64,000 nucleotides of DNA from the NCBI GenBank assembly GCA_024404675.1, contig JAKSPO010000001.1:434001-498000 (forward strand), written 5' to 3'. This document shows, piece by piece, positions 53,160 through 61,375 of this stretch. Origin of the DNA: Lachnospiraceae bacterium (lineage in GTDB: Bacteria; Bacillota; Clostridia; Lachnospirales; Lachnospiraceae). A program made the translations under genes and the position numbers. Position 1 is the first letter of the stretch; the number at the start of each line of letters is the position of its first letter. The notes below the pieces were generated by a model. It worked only from the letters and a program-made list of their open reading frames with translations. It made no database searches and had not been told where the DNA came from.

Positions 53160-53270
53160 TTAATCGGAAGCAGTATCCTCTACTTTTCCGTCCTTTTTTC
53201 CACACGCCGTAGTAAACAACATAACCAGAAGAACTGTCCAGCTCACAGCCCTGTATATGTATTTTCGCAT
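53160..53270 (-). CDS. 36-residue micro-lipoprotein (or truncated lipoprotein remnant)
   Basis: A short frame, MRKYIYRAVSWTVLLVMLF... ending in a lipobox TTAC and a 14-residue tail (CGKKDGKVEDTASD). It has a strong GGAGGAG site about nine nt before the ATG and a stop followed by a real terminator, so it looks expressed. The signal-peptide logic (basic start, 14 hydrophobic residues, Cys23) is complete. It lies downstream of a solute-binding lipoprotein, in the position where the paralogous locus has a 419-residue lipoprotein gene with a similar start. It may therefore be a remnant of a lost copy, or a genuine small lipopeptide. Confidence 0.6.
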   Translation of the reverse strand: MRKYIYRAVSWTVLLVMLFTTACGKKDGKVEDTASD

Positions 53271-53507
53271 TATCACCGTTCTCCTCCATACCAAAAACAG
53301 AACATACACATACTATAAATAGTTAAGCGATGTTCTGTTCTCTTATTATTCTATGACATAAAGACCCGTAACCCGTTTGCATGCTGCTTGTTATAAAGTG
53401 TCACCTCACGCCTTTCTGGATACGGAACTCGAAACCCTTGCCTTGTCAAAGTCCTTCTCACTGTCTTTAGGCAATGCGTTATTTTTTATAATCCTGCTTT
53501 GAAACTA
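53271..53507. other. Intergenic stretch with one terminator-like hairpin
   Basis: CAGAACAT (53298-53305) pairs with ATGTTCTG (53330-53337) around a 24-nt loop; on the minus strand it is followed by TTTTT, just before the micro-lipoprotein ribosome site. A hairpin with the same 8-bp stem and 24-nt loop occurs at 59761-59800. Apart from this I see no gene, tRNA or clear promoter in this ~240-nt stretch. Confidence 0.6.
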
Positions 53508-54905
53508 TTATTCCTTTGCTGCAATATACTCTGCCAACTGTGTGTTAAGCTCCTGTACCAGTGTTCGTATATCTTCCCGTTTCAGCGTTCCCCGACTTCC
53601 CCAGCCTTCAAATCGGAAATTATTTCTCAAAGACCAGCTATCATTAGAAACATTGTAAACAAACATACCTTCACTTTCAAGCGAACTGAAGATATTGGAA
53701 TACTCATTAAAAGCCTTTTTCTGCATCCCGCTCAACACAGGCAGAAAACCGGTCAAGACGGAAGGCTGCTCCGACAACATCAGTTCGCGCCTTTCTTTCC
53801 AGGCATCAGGACTTGCAACCGACGGGCACAGTAAAGTTGCAATTTCCGGATTGGAATAGCAAGCAGTCACAATTCGCAGAGCAAGCTCCTTCTGCTTTGA
53901 ATCACGAGCAATTCCGACACTTCCGCCCAGCAAAGAATCATAAGATGCCGGGCTCATTTCAATCTGATAAAAGCCATCCGGAACAGTTGAAATTCCTACT
54001 CTGATATACGCCAAAACACTTTTAGATATATCTTCTCCGGACAATTCCGGATTCAACAGAACCTCATTTTTCAAGTCCGTGTATATCAAATCAACCGCGG
54101 TACTCAGTTTGCGCTGTTCCTCCACTTCGGCAAAATCAACAATACATTTTCTGACCGGATCATATGCCATCTTACCACTATATGTCTGATATCCCATGCA
54201 AGCAAATAGAAAATATCGCGACAGAAGGCTTCCGTCATCAGCCATAACAACGGCTAAGGAGTTATCATTAAGCTGACAATAGATGTCATGTATAAACTGA
54301 TATGTGCCATCAAAGTCAGCAAACATATCCCTGTACCCTTCATTAACCAACAAATACACCCCGCGGTTATACTTCTTATCGCTGATAATCCACGGAATCG
54401 TATAGATATTCCCCCTTACAGCACAGGCTGCCCAATCAACCGGCGCAAAAACATCATAGAGTTTCTTGCCTTCTTCCGTCATCAGATATTCATCCAAGGA
54501 GAGGCAATACTGTTCTGCATAATCAGCCACTGCCGGAATGGTTGACCAATATCCGACATTGATAACATCCGGCGAACCGTGCTCCGCTGTATAGTTCAAC
54601 AGCCATGCCTCATTCTCTTCATCTGTTGCAACTCCAATCTGTACAAAATCAATTGCGCAGTCGTATCCGTTTTCATATAAAAATGAATTGATCTTTTCCT
54701 GACTTTCTGCCGACGGGGTTACCCCACTAAACGGCAATGCCCAGGTGATTCGATCAGACACAGATTTTGAATTCGGAGCTTCGGTTATCGTAACCGTTAC
54801 GGTAGCTTCAGTCGGTGTCACTGCCGAATCCGGCTTAGTCTTCTTACCGCATGCAGTAAAAAAGCACATTAACAATGCAACAAATGCAATCAACAATTTT
54901 CTCAT
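53508..54905 (-). CDS. Extracellular solute-binding-type lipoprotein (copy B)
   Basis: A 465-residue lipoprotein: signal peptide, lipobox FTAC (Cys19), Thr-rich linker, then a family-1 (maltose-type) solute-binding fold. Blocks include WALPFSG near 55, the interdomain strand YTIPWIISDKKYNRGVYL near 165-185, and GGSVGIARDSKQKELALRIVTACYSNPEIA near 335-365. It is clearly paralogous to the 473-residue protein at 59812-61233 over the full length. No MalF/MalG-type import permease is nearby; the local transporter is an ABC-2 exporter type. The start ATG at 54905 follows a GGGGGG site. It is 35 nt downstream of a small secreted protein gene. The ligand is unknown. Confidence 0.85.
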   Translation of the reverse strand: MRKLLIAFVALLMCFFTACGKKTKPDSAVTPTEATVTVTITEAPNSKSVSDRITWALPFSGVTPSAESQEKINSFLYENGYDCAIDFVQIGVATDEENEAWLLNYTAEHGSPDVINVGYWSTIPAVADYAEQYCLSLDEYLMTEEGKKLYDVFAPVDWAACAVRGNIYTIPWIISDKKYNRGVYLLVNEGYRDMFADFDGTYQFIHDIYCQLNDNSLAVVMADDGSLLSRYFLFACMGYQTYSGKMAYDPVRKCIVDFAEVEEQRKLSTAVDLIYTDLKNEVLLNPELSGEDISKSVLAYIRVGISTVPDGFYQIEMSPASYDSLLGGSVGIARDSKQKELALRIVTACYSNPEIATLLCPSVASPDAWKERRELMLSEQPSVLTGFLPVLSGMQKKAFNEYSNIFSSLESEGMFVYNVSNDSWSLRNNFRFEGWGSRGTLKREDIRTLVQELNTQLAEYIAAKE

Positions 54906-54940
54906 ATGTCCCCCCCTAAGTAATGCCGTTCTTATACCCT

Positions 54941-55345
54941 TTACGGGAATACCTGATTTACCATATCTCGGCGACTCAAATTCAGGCTGTGATAATACAC
55001 GGTATGAGTGGATACAACCTTATAAAAATATTCTGAATTGTACCTCGTGCAACTAACACCACACTGCGTGAATCCACCACTGCCGTTTCCAATCGAAGAT
55101 GCAACCCCCGAATCAGTGTCAATGTAATAGAATGTTGCAGAAACAGAAGTATTTGCGGAAGATTGATCTGTAACCGTCTGGGCATAAGCATACTGCCTAC
55201 TATCCGAAATTGAACTTTTAAAAGTCACATTGCAATTGCCGTCCAATACAGACGATGTGCTTACCACATGACTTGCAAAAGCTGTAGCACACATTCCCAC
55301 AGTAATCAGCAGTAGAACGGAACACATAATAATACATTTTTTCAT
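54941..55345 (-). CDS. Small secreted protein of unknown function
   Basis: A 134-residue protein with a clear Sec signal peptide (MKK, hydrophobic core, AFA cleavage site near residue 24). The mature ~110 residues are rich in Ser, Thr, Tyr and Val with few charges, and carry three cysteines (GNCN, TQCGVSC). They are probably all beta. The tail contains YFYKVVSTHTVYYHS. The start ATG at 55345 has GGAGG six nt upstream; a TTG start four codons earlier overlaps that site. Its own promoter lies at 55383-55412. It is co-transcribed with solute-binding lipoprotein copy B. A secreted peptide or bacteriocin-like role is possible but not supported by a recognised motif. Confidence 0.75.
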   Translation of the reverse strand: MKKCIIMCSVLLLITVGMCATAFASHVVSTSSVLDGNCNVTFKSSISDSRQYAYAQTVTDQSSANTSVSATFYYIDTDSGVASSIGNGSGGFTQCGVSCTRYNSEYFYKVVSTHTVYYHSLNLSRRDMVNQVFP

Positions 55346-55382
55346 AAACACCTCCAAAACGTAATACGCATCAATAGTTTCA

Positions 55383-55412
55383 AGTTTATCACATTACATC
55401 AAATATTTTCAA
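55383..55412 (-). promoter_or_regulatory. Proximal promoter of the secreted-protein gene
   Basis: TTGAAA (55412-55407) and TAAACT (55388-55383) are 18 bp apart on the minus strand, 38 nt before the start. A second candidate (TTGACA, 17 bp, TATCCT) lies at 55499-55527. Confidence 0.6.
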
Positions 55413-55423
55413 GAGAGGATTTC

Positions 55424-55462
55424 TCAATCATTACCACCAGCTTAGCTGGTGGTAATGATTGA
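55424..55462. repeat. 39-nt perfect palindrome (18-bp arms, 3-nt loop)
   Basis: Arms 55424-55441 and 55445-55462 are perfectly complementary around TTA, with core CCACCAGC/GCTGGTGG. No T-run follows on either strand, so it is not a canonical terminator. It lies 12 bp upstream of the -35 element of the secreted-protein promoter. Similar stem-loops occur at ends of IS200/IS605-type elements, but no transposase is nearby. Confidence 0.85.
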
Positions 55463-55498
55463 CCATATTCCATCGGCTGGAAACTCCAACTTTTTATA

Positions 55499-55527
55499 AG
55501 GATATCATATTCCCAACGACCTGTCAA
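55499..55527 (-). promoter_or_regulatory. Distal promoter candidate of the secreted-protein gene
   Basis: A perfect TTGACA (55527-55522) and TATCCT (55504-55499) are spaced by 17 bp on the minus strand. Transcripts from here would carry the 18-bp-arm palindrome in the 5' leader. The rest of the 55463-55608 gap shows nothing recognisable. Confidence 0.55.
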
Positions 55528-55608
55528 ACACAATGCCAGCTCATAATCAGACACAAAAATCCATTCAGTATCGTGTGCAGTAATCCCGCAAAATCCCTTC
55601 GCTTAATG

Positions 55609-57738
55609 TTATACAAAGAACCAATTCAACACCCACGATGCCGTAAAGCCATACCCCGCCAGGCATAAAAGAAGCGGCAGAATCAGGATGCCGATACCAA
55701 TGGCTACTGCAATAATAAAGCTCCTCGTTCGCATAACCGCCAGGAAGGCTACTATAGAAGCTATCAGCATGCCGACGAAGCGTCTTATCCCCAGCAAAAT
55801 AATCCGATCACGAATAGACTGCCCTCTCGATACTTTGGCAAAATCTCTTATGCTGTTAGCCTGCTCCAGAAAATGCGGTGTCCCGTATGCACTTGTCACA
55901 GCAAAAAAGTAGCGCACATAAATCAACAGAAAGCACACAAGTAATGCACATACAAGCCAGACGATTTTCCTTATCAGAACACGTCCTCTTCCTGTGTAAG
56001 ACACACGAATCATATCATCCATACCGGAAGCCAGCTCGCTGTAATACATCGCCACCCCGCACAGAATTGCCAGAATCATCGCTATGCATCCTAATATGAC
56101 ATTCATTTTTAAATCCGTATACATAAGCGAATAGCCACGGCTGTCAACTGCCACAGCCCCGGGTTTCGTATGAAGATAAGCAATATATTCTTCAATATTC
56201 ACAAGTGCTGCCTCCTTTTTCGCAAAGGACGGCTCACCGCCATGCTGCAGCCGCTCGTCTTCAAGCGCGGCTCGGAATTCGCCCGCCAAGGTGTCATACT
56301 CAGCCGAAGACACCTTATCTAACCTCATCAGATAAGCGACATAGTATCGCTCTTCCAAAGACGTAAATGACTGCTGATACGGCCGTAGAAGCATCAATGA
56401 GCCCACCGCAAGAACCACAATAACCATGCCGATTTTGTTGAAACGGAAGTATTTCGTAAGCTCATGTAGGAAGATATTCGTATGATGCCCGGAAAAGTTC
56501 GCAAATCTCCCCTTGCGCCGGGTAACAAGACGTCTTTCAGTATGCCGCGGCGCAAACCCATAACCGTTATCCAGTATTCGGTAAGTACACGAAAACAGCA
56601 CGATGATTGCTCCCAAAGTCACTATGAGCAGCAATAAAAGATGCGATACCGGGGTTCCAAACAGGTATTCATTGCGGTACTGTCCCAGACATTTCGGTGC
56701 ATCAGCCAGCGCAACAAGATTCATCCTTTTCCACGCGGAACGATAATCGAGTGCATCTATTTTCAGATATAAAACCCCTTCAATTCCTACAAGCAGCGAA
56801 AGAACAGCATACACTCCCATAGAAGAAGAGAACATTACAGACAAGAACACCGTCAGCAATGTAAAAAACACAGATACCATCACAGCCCACAGATACGCAA
56901 GTATCAGGAACTGACCAACAGAAACCGGAAGAGCTGTCTGCTGATATCCCACGAGGGTCTGAACCGGTTTAGTCAGTAATTGCTTCTCAGGAAAACCATA
57001 CAGAAGGCACCCGGCAAAAATAGTACTGCCGTACAGAAGCAGGTTGACGATAAGTATCCCGATTAAGGAAGCTATTACCTTCGCAAAATATAATCTGCCT
57101 CGCCCATATTCCATAGAGGCATACAACGGCAGCGTGTTCTGCTCTTTCTCCATGGTAAACAGAAGCATCGGAATCAAAACCGCGAAGAATACGGAAAGAA
57201 AGAGCATGCTCGGAAGGGCAAGCGCACTGCTGATGCCGCGTGTTCTGCCGTAATGCAGCGTAACCCCCGTAAGCTGCGAATAATCCTCGCAGGTCTTCTT
57301 TACATTCTTCATTTCGCGCCCATCCGCCCCGAACAGGGACTGCATCAGGGTAAGCTTCTCGCTCTCGGCAAGTATTCCGCGAATATAATCCGGGTAACCG
57401 ATCACATTCTCGTATTCCATCGCGAGCGACTGATAGAGATTCATCTCCTGCAGCAGGTTCTTCTCGTACTTCGGGTAGCTCCGCTCTACCGTATGCAGAC
57501 TATCCTCATCTCCCATCATCGTGAGCAAGGCATTTCGTTTCTCGGTATTCAGGTACTCTAATGCTTCGCTCTCTCCGAGGTCCTTCACATCTTCCGTAAG
57601 CTTCTTATATCCGCTCGAAGAGAAGGAATCATTTCTGCTGCAATACCAGAAATACAAAGCGTTCAAAATCAGTATCCCGAGGAGCCCAAGAAGCAGCTTC
57701 CGATTCCCGAATAGTTTGTAACACTCGTTTCGAATCAT
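55609..57738 (-). CDS. ABC-2 type transporter permease
   Basis: A 709-residue membrane protein with an N-terminal helix (about 15-33), an extracellular segment of ~150 residues, a cluster of helices at 180-390, a second short exposed domain (about 450-520) and a C-terminal group of helices to the end. This looks like two ABC-2 half-permeases in one chain. Such proteins export peptides, lipids or drugs, or act in peptide resistance, rather than import sugars. The start ATG at 57738 overlaps the ATPase stop by four bases (ATGA), so the two are surely partners. The substrate is unknown. Confidence 0.85.
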   Translation of the reverse strand: MIRNECYKLFGNRKLLLGLLGILILNALYFWYCSRNDSFSSSGYKKLTEDVKDLGESEALEYLNTEKRNALLTMMGDEDSLHTVERSYPKYEKNLLQEMNLYQSLAMEYENVIGYPDYIRGILAESEKLTLMQSLFGADGREMKNVKKTCEDYSQLTGVTLHYGRTRGISSALALPSMLFLSVFFAVLIPMLLFTMEKEQNTLPLYASMEYGRGRLYFAKVIASLIGILIVNLLLYGSTIFAGCLLYGFPEKQLLTKPVQTLVGYQQTALPVSVGQFLILAYLWAVMVSVFFTLLTVFLSVMFSSSMGVYAVLSLLVGIEGVLYLKIDALDYRSAWKRMNLVALADAPKCLGQYRNEYLFGTPVSHLLLLLIVTLGAIIVLFSCTYRILDNGYGFAPRHTERRLVTRRKGRFANFSGHHTNIFLHELTKYFRFNKIGMVIVVLAVGSLMLLRPYQQSFTSLEERYYVAYLMRLDKVSSAEYDTLAGEFRAALEDERLQHGGEPSFAKKEAALVNIEEYIAYLHTKPGAVAVDSRGYSLMYTDLKMNVILGCIAMILAILCGVAMYYSELASGMDDMIRVSYTGRGRVLIRKIVWLVCALLVCFLLIYVRYFFAVTSAYGTPHFLEQANSIRDFAKVSRGQSIRDRIILLGIRRFVGMLIASIVAFLAVMRTRSFIIAVAIGIGILILPLLLCLAGYGFTASWVLNWFFV

Positions 57739-58469
57739 TGTTCACTCTCCATTCCGAGCTGCATGTAAATCTGTTCCACGGAAGGATCCGAAAGAACGTT
57801 TTTGTAACGGGCATAAAGTTCCGGAATCGTACCGCTTTCCACGATATGTCCATGATTCAGAAATATTACCTCTGACGCAAGTTTCTCGAGATCGCTGACG
57901 ATATGCGTCGCAATAATAATCGTTTTATCCTTTGCGATATCCGAAACAAGATTTCTGAAATTAACCCGCTCCTTTGGATCCAAGCCTACCGTCGGCTCAT
58001 CCATCACAACAATTCCGGGATTCCCAAGGATTGCCTGTGCTACAAGCACTCTCTGCTTCATGCCTCCGGAAAATGTTCCGATTCGGTCGTTCCGTACCTC
58101 CCACAGATTAACTCTTTCGATAATCTGCGGGATCTCCCTATCCGCCTCCTGCTTCTTCATTCCCTTCAATGCCGCAATATAATACAGGTATCTGCTCAGA
58201 GAGAACTGCTCATACAGCTTCTGGTGCTGCGGCATGAAGCCGATTACCTTTCGGTAGGACTTCCCCATGGTTCGAATATCCGTTCCGTTCAAAAGAAGTC
58301 TCCCTCCTGTGGGCTTCAATCCTGTAGTAATCATGCCCATAAGTGTCGTTTTTCCGGCACCGTTCGGTCCGAGAAGGCCATATATACCGGGACCGAATGT
58401 ATACGAGAAGGCATCCAAAGCCCGCTTGCTTCCGTATTCCTTTGTCAACTGTTCTGCAGTCAAGATCAT
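57735..58469 (-). CDS. ABC transporter ATP-binding protein (ABC-2 partner)
   Basis: A 244-residue ATPase of the CcmA/BcrA-like group: Walker A GPNGAGKTT near residues 35-43, Q-loop FMPQHQKLYEQFS, signature FSGGMKQRV near 137, Walker B GIVVMDEPTVGLDP near 158, and H-loop IIATHIVSD. It has 4-nt overlap with the ABC-2 permease and begins two nt after the preceding lipoprotein stop, so the cassette is tightly coupled. Confidence 0.93.
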   Translation of the reverse strand: MILTAEQLTKEYGSKRALDAFSYTFGPGIYGLLGPNGAGKTTLMGMITTGLKPTGGRLLLNGTDIRTMGKSYRKVIGFMPQHQKLYEQFSLSRYLYYIAALKGMKKQEADREIPQIIERVNLWEVRNDRIGTFSGGMKQRVLVAQAILGNPGIVVMDEPTVGLDPKERVNFRNLVSDIAKDKTIIIATHIVSDLEKLASEVIFLNHGHIVESGTIPELYARYKNVLSDPSVEQIYMQLGMESEQ

Positions 58470-58471
58470 AC

Positions 58472-59731
58472 TTATTCCTCACCTCCGATGATTTCAGCCT
58501 TGTCCCAGGCACCGTTCCAGAAATTCTCTTCAGATATGAAGGCCTCATGACTCTCACCGTCAGGATAATTCACCAATACATAATAGCTATTCCCGATAAC
58601 TGCCTGTATACTGTTGATTCCCAAAGCGCTCCCTCCGCGTTCCACATGTCTCAGCACCTTATCGTTCACAACATCGTACATTTCAAAAACCTGATAATGC
58701 TTCTTCTCATCGCGTAAACGATATATCGAAACGTTGTCTATTGCCAAAACAGTTCCAGAGGATATACGGATTTCCCTGTCGCGAAGCTTTCCGCCGGTCA
58801 AATCAAACCACTCCGAACTCTTCTCTTCCGAATCGTAAACACATAGAAAACCATTACCGAAGAAACCCTCTTTGAAAGATGCTTCCTTTTCAACCAGACA
58901 TACGGTCTCTCCACTGGTAAGATCATAGGAATACCATTTCTGCACTCTGTATTTACGGTTTTCTTCCGTAATCGCATTCCAATCCGTATCCTCATCCGAA
59001 GCCGACAATCCCGGAGCAATGTAGGGCTTCGTCGAATAAGTCAATCCAAAGTACAAATGATTATTGTAGTAGAACCCCCCGCGGATATTCGCATCATATT
59101 CCCAGAAACGGCACACATATTGCTGTTCTCCCGTTTCCAGCGATATCCTGTAAATCCCCACCTCCGGCTTCTCAAGGCGTTCACCGGGAAGCCAATATTC
59201 ATTGCCGTTTTTATCCTTCTCCTTGGTATACTCATCCGCCTGTGTATACACAAAGAAGAAGTCCTTGTCCGTATAAATCATGCCCCACGGAAGGCCCTGT
59301 GGTATTTCAAGCGTTGCTATCGTCTTGCGGTTCTTACCCTCACGATCTCCGCGAATCAGCTCTGTTCCGGTGAACCATATCGTGTTCTCTCCATGAAGAA
59401 TCGGTGTTTGCTCGAACTTATACGCCGGACAGCCATCCTGCAAAAGTTTCCCCGTGAAGTCCCAAATCGGTGCCTTATGGGTGCAGTTCGGTTCAAAGCA
59501 ATAAGGGATATCCGTTTGCGTTTTCACATCAAAGATGCGATACATTCTGTCCGAATAATACAACAGGTAATTCTCTGCCATTGCGCCGTTACCGGCGAAA
59601 AAGAACGGGCTGAAATACACTTCCTCCGATGTCTTCTTCACAGCAGGCTCATGCTTCCCGCAGGCCACAGCTAACAGCATACTCATGATTATAATTATTC
59701 CCAGTGCCTTACGTCTTCCTAAAAGTCTCAT
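58472..59731 (-). CDS. Predicted lipoprotein with propeller-like repeats
   Basis: A 419-residue predicted lipoprotein: MRLLGRRK start, hydrophobic core, lipobox AVAC (Cys near 24). The mature part has repeated strand blocks of the type YSDRMYRIFDVKTQ, FTGTELIRGDREG, YRISLETGEQQYVC, YSYDLTSGETVCL and YEMYDV-like, as in DUF5050-type beta-propellers that read or bind extracellular ligands. A FEPNCTHK Cys/His segment near residue 80 is of interest. The start is ATG 59731 with GGAGGG upstream; the longer frame lies in the hairpin region. It is followed after two nt by the ABC ATPase gene, suggesting a surface component of that exporter. Confidence 0.78.
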   Translation of the reverse strand: MRLLGRRKALGIIIIMSMLLAVACGKHEPAVKKTSEEVYFSPFFFAGNGAMAENYLLYYSDRMYRIFDVKTQTDIPYCFEPNCTHKAPIWDFTGKLLQDGCPAYKFEQTPILHGENTIWFTGTELIRGDREGKNRKTIATLEIPQGLPWGMIYTDKDFFFVYTQADEYTKEKDKNGNEYWLPGERLEKPEVGIYRISLETGEQQYVCRFWEYDANIRGGFYYNNHLYFGLTYSTKPYIAPGLSASDEDTDWNAITEENRKYRVQKWYSYDLTSGETVCLVEKEASFKEGFFGNGFLCVYDSEEKSSEWFDLTGGKLRDREIRISSGTVLAIDNVSIYRLRDEKKHYQVFEMYDVVNDKVLRHVERGGSALGINSIQAVIGNSYYVLVNYPDGESHEAFISEENFWNGAWDKAEIIGGEE

Positions 59732-59760
59732 TACAATAACTCCCTCCTCATATACCAAAA

Positions 59761-59800
59761 CAGAGCATCCCCTCATCTCAAAGTTTCTGGCAATGCTCTG
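59761..59800 (-). terminator. Terminator-like hairpin between solute-binding and propeller lipoprotein genes
   Basis: CAGAGCAT (59761-59768) pairs with ATGCTCTG (59793-59800) around a 24-nt loop; on the minus strand TTTTGG follows. It starts 11 nt after the solute-binding gene stop. The T-run is short, so partial read-through to the ABC cassette is likely. Confidence 0.55.
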
Positions 59801-59811
59801 TCTTTTATATA

Positions 59812-61233
59812 TTACTCTTTCGCGGCATTGTATTCCGCTAATTGGCGATTATATTCTGCAATCATCACCTTCACACTGTCGCTTTCAAAAATATCTCTTC
59901 CACTCCAGCTCTCGTATTGAAACGAGGATCTCAATGACCAGCTGTCCTGAGCCGGGTTATATTTAAACATTCCGTCGTCATTCGATATTTTCATAACTGC
60001 CTGCTTATACAGATCATATGCCTTCTTACTTTCCCACGGCAACTCAATAACCAGGCCTGTCAAGTCGGTAGCCTGCTCTCCCTTCATCAATTCCTTTCGC
60101 TCCACCCATTTCTCTGCTGTCTCCATATGAGGGCACAACAATACAGCTATCTCAGGATTGGAATAACATGCCGCAATAACCTTCAGCGCAAGCTCCTTGT
60201 TCGCCGACTCGCGAGAAACGCCATAGCTTCCCCCGAGCAGAACAGAATACGAATCCTCTGCCATCACAAGTCGGGAATAACCATCCGGCGGAGAAGCAAT
60301 TCCACAGTCAATATACGCTAAGACTTCCGCGTCATCCCTGTCTTGCGAAAGTACCGGCGACACCAATATACCTTCTTTAAAGTCGTTAAAAATCAGCTCA
60401 AACGTTGACTTCAAACGTTCCCGATAAATCTCCTCCGAGAAATCCACAAACTGTCGGCGAATCGGATCATACGGAATTGACGCGCCATGACATTGGTAGC
60501 CCATAGCTCCAAAAAGAAAACTTGTCGGAAGTAACGAGTCCTCATCTGCATATTTGATACACAATCGGCTGTCACCGATTGCCTCATAAATATCATGTAA
60601 GGACTGATAAGTCCCGTCATAGGTTGAAAAATAATCCGCATACTTCTGATTAATATGAAGATAGACGCCCCGATTAAACTTTTCGGCTCCCGGCATCCAC
60701 GGAATTGTATATGTATTTCCAAAGATGCGGCAAGCTTCCCACTCGACCGGCGCAAAAGACTCATACAGAAGCTTACCCTCCGAAGAATTCAAATATTCAT
60801 CCAAAGGGAGGAAATATTTCTCCGCAAAATGAGCCGGGCCACTCTGTTCTCCCCAGGTACCCACACACAACACGTCAGGCGCGCTTCCATGCTCAGAAAC
60901 ATACTCCTGAAGCCATCTCTCATTCTCAGCATTATCAACAAGATCCATGTACACAAAATCAATCGTACAATCATATCCTTGTTCGTATAAATAATCATTG
61001 ATTTTCTTCTGGTTATCCGCCTCAGGCGTCATCGGCCTCCAGAAGTAGAGTGCCCACGTGAGCCGATGGGTTGTTGTCCTTTCCGGCTCACTTGTCGGCA
61101 CAGCCGTCGGCGTCAAAGTAATATCTGCTCCGGTAACACCTGTACCGGAATTATCCGCACCGGGACGATTACCGCATCCGGTCAGGCAGCAGCAAAGAAT
61201 AACGATCAATCCCCAACACGCTATGTTCTTCAT
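59812..61233 (-). CDS. Extracellular solute-binding-type lipoprotein (copy A)
   Basis: A 473-residue lipoprotein with lipobox LTGC (Cys near 20) and a Thr/Pro linker. The solute-binding fold has LTWALYFWRP near 65, FGNTYTIPWMPGAEKFNRGVYL near 180-200, and GGSYGVSRESANKELALKVIAACYSNPEIAVLLCP near 345-380 (in pieces). It matches copy B (53508-54905) almost block for block, including the QLAEYNAAKE end. The start was set at ATG 61233 with GGAAGGAG eight nt upstream; the longer frame runs through the pentanucleotide repeat. It heads the ABC-2 cassette. A repeat-containing promoter lies before it. Confidence 0.87.
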   Translation of the reverse strand: MKNIACWGLIVILCCCLTGCGNRPGADNSGTGVTGADITLTPTAVPTSEPERTTTHRLTWALYFWRPMTPEADNQKKINDYLYEQGYDCTIDFVYMDLVDNAENERWLQEYVSEHGSAPDVLCVGTWGEQSGPAHFAEKYFLPLDEYLNSSEGKLLYESFAPVEWEACRIFGNTYTIPWMPGAEKFNRGVYLHINQKYADYFSTYDGTYQSLHDIYEAIGDSRLCIKYADEDSLLPTSFLFGAMGYQCHGASIPYDPIRRQFVDFSEEIYRERLKSTFELIFNDFKEGILVSPVLSQDRDDAEVLAYIDCGIASPPDGYSRLVMAEDSYSVLLGGSYGVSRESANKELALKVIAACYSNPEIAVLLCPHMETAEKWVERKELMKGEQATDLTGLVIELPWESKKAYDLYKQAVMKISNDDGMFKYNPAQDSWSLRSSFQYESWSGRDIFESDSVKVMIAEYNRQLAEYNAAKE

Positions 61234-61288
61234 AATAACTCCTTCCAATGTGGTACAGTCTGATTTCACGAGACATCTAAAATCGTGG

Positions 61289-61326
61289 TATATAATATAA
61301 TATAATATAATATAATATAATATAAT
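61289..61326. repeat. Pentanucleotide (TATAA)n tandem repeat
   Basis: About seven perfect TATAA units (61291-61325) plus partial flanking units form an uninterrupted microsatellite in the promoter region of solute-binding lipoprotein copy A. Confidence 0.95.
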
Positions 61327-61332
61327 CGTCAA
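61304..61332 (-). promoter_or_regulatory. Repeat-containing promoter of solute-binding lipoprotein copy A
   Basis: On the minus strand TTGACG (61332-61327) is followed after 17 bp of repeat by TATATT (61309-61304). Spacer and -10 are both made of the pentanucleotide repeat, so changes in copy number would alter the leader length and possibly promoter use. Confidence 0.6.
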
Positions 61333-61375
61333 CCATTAATCCGTGAGTCAGAAAGCGTGTAATTTAATCGAAATA

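Noticed and set aside
55424..55462. Canonical intrinsic terminator
   Set aside because: The stem is strong but neither strand has a T-run after it, and promoters lie on both sides. It is kept as a palindrome of unknown role.
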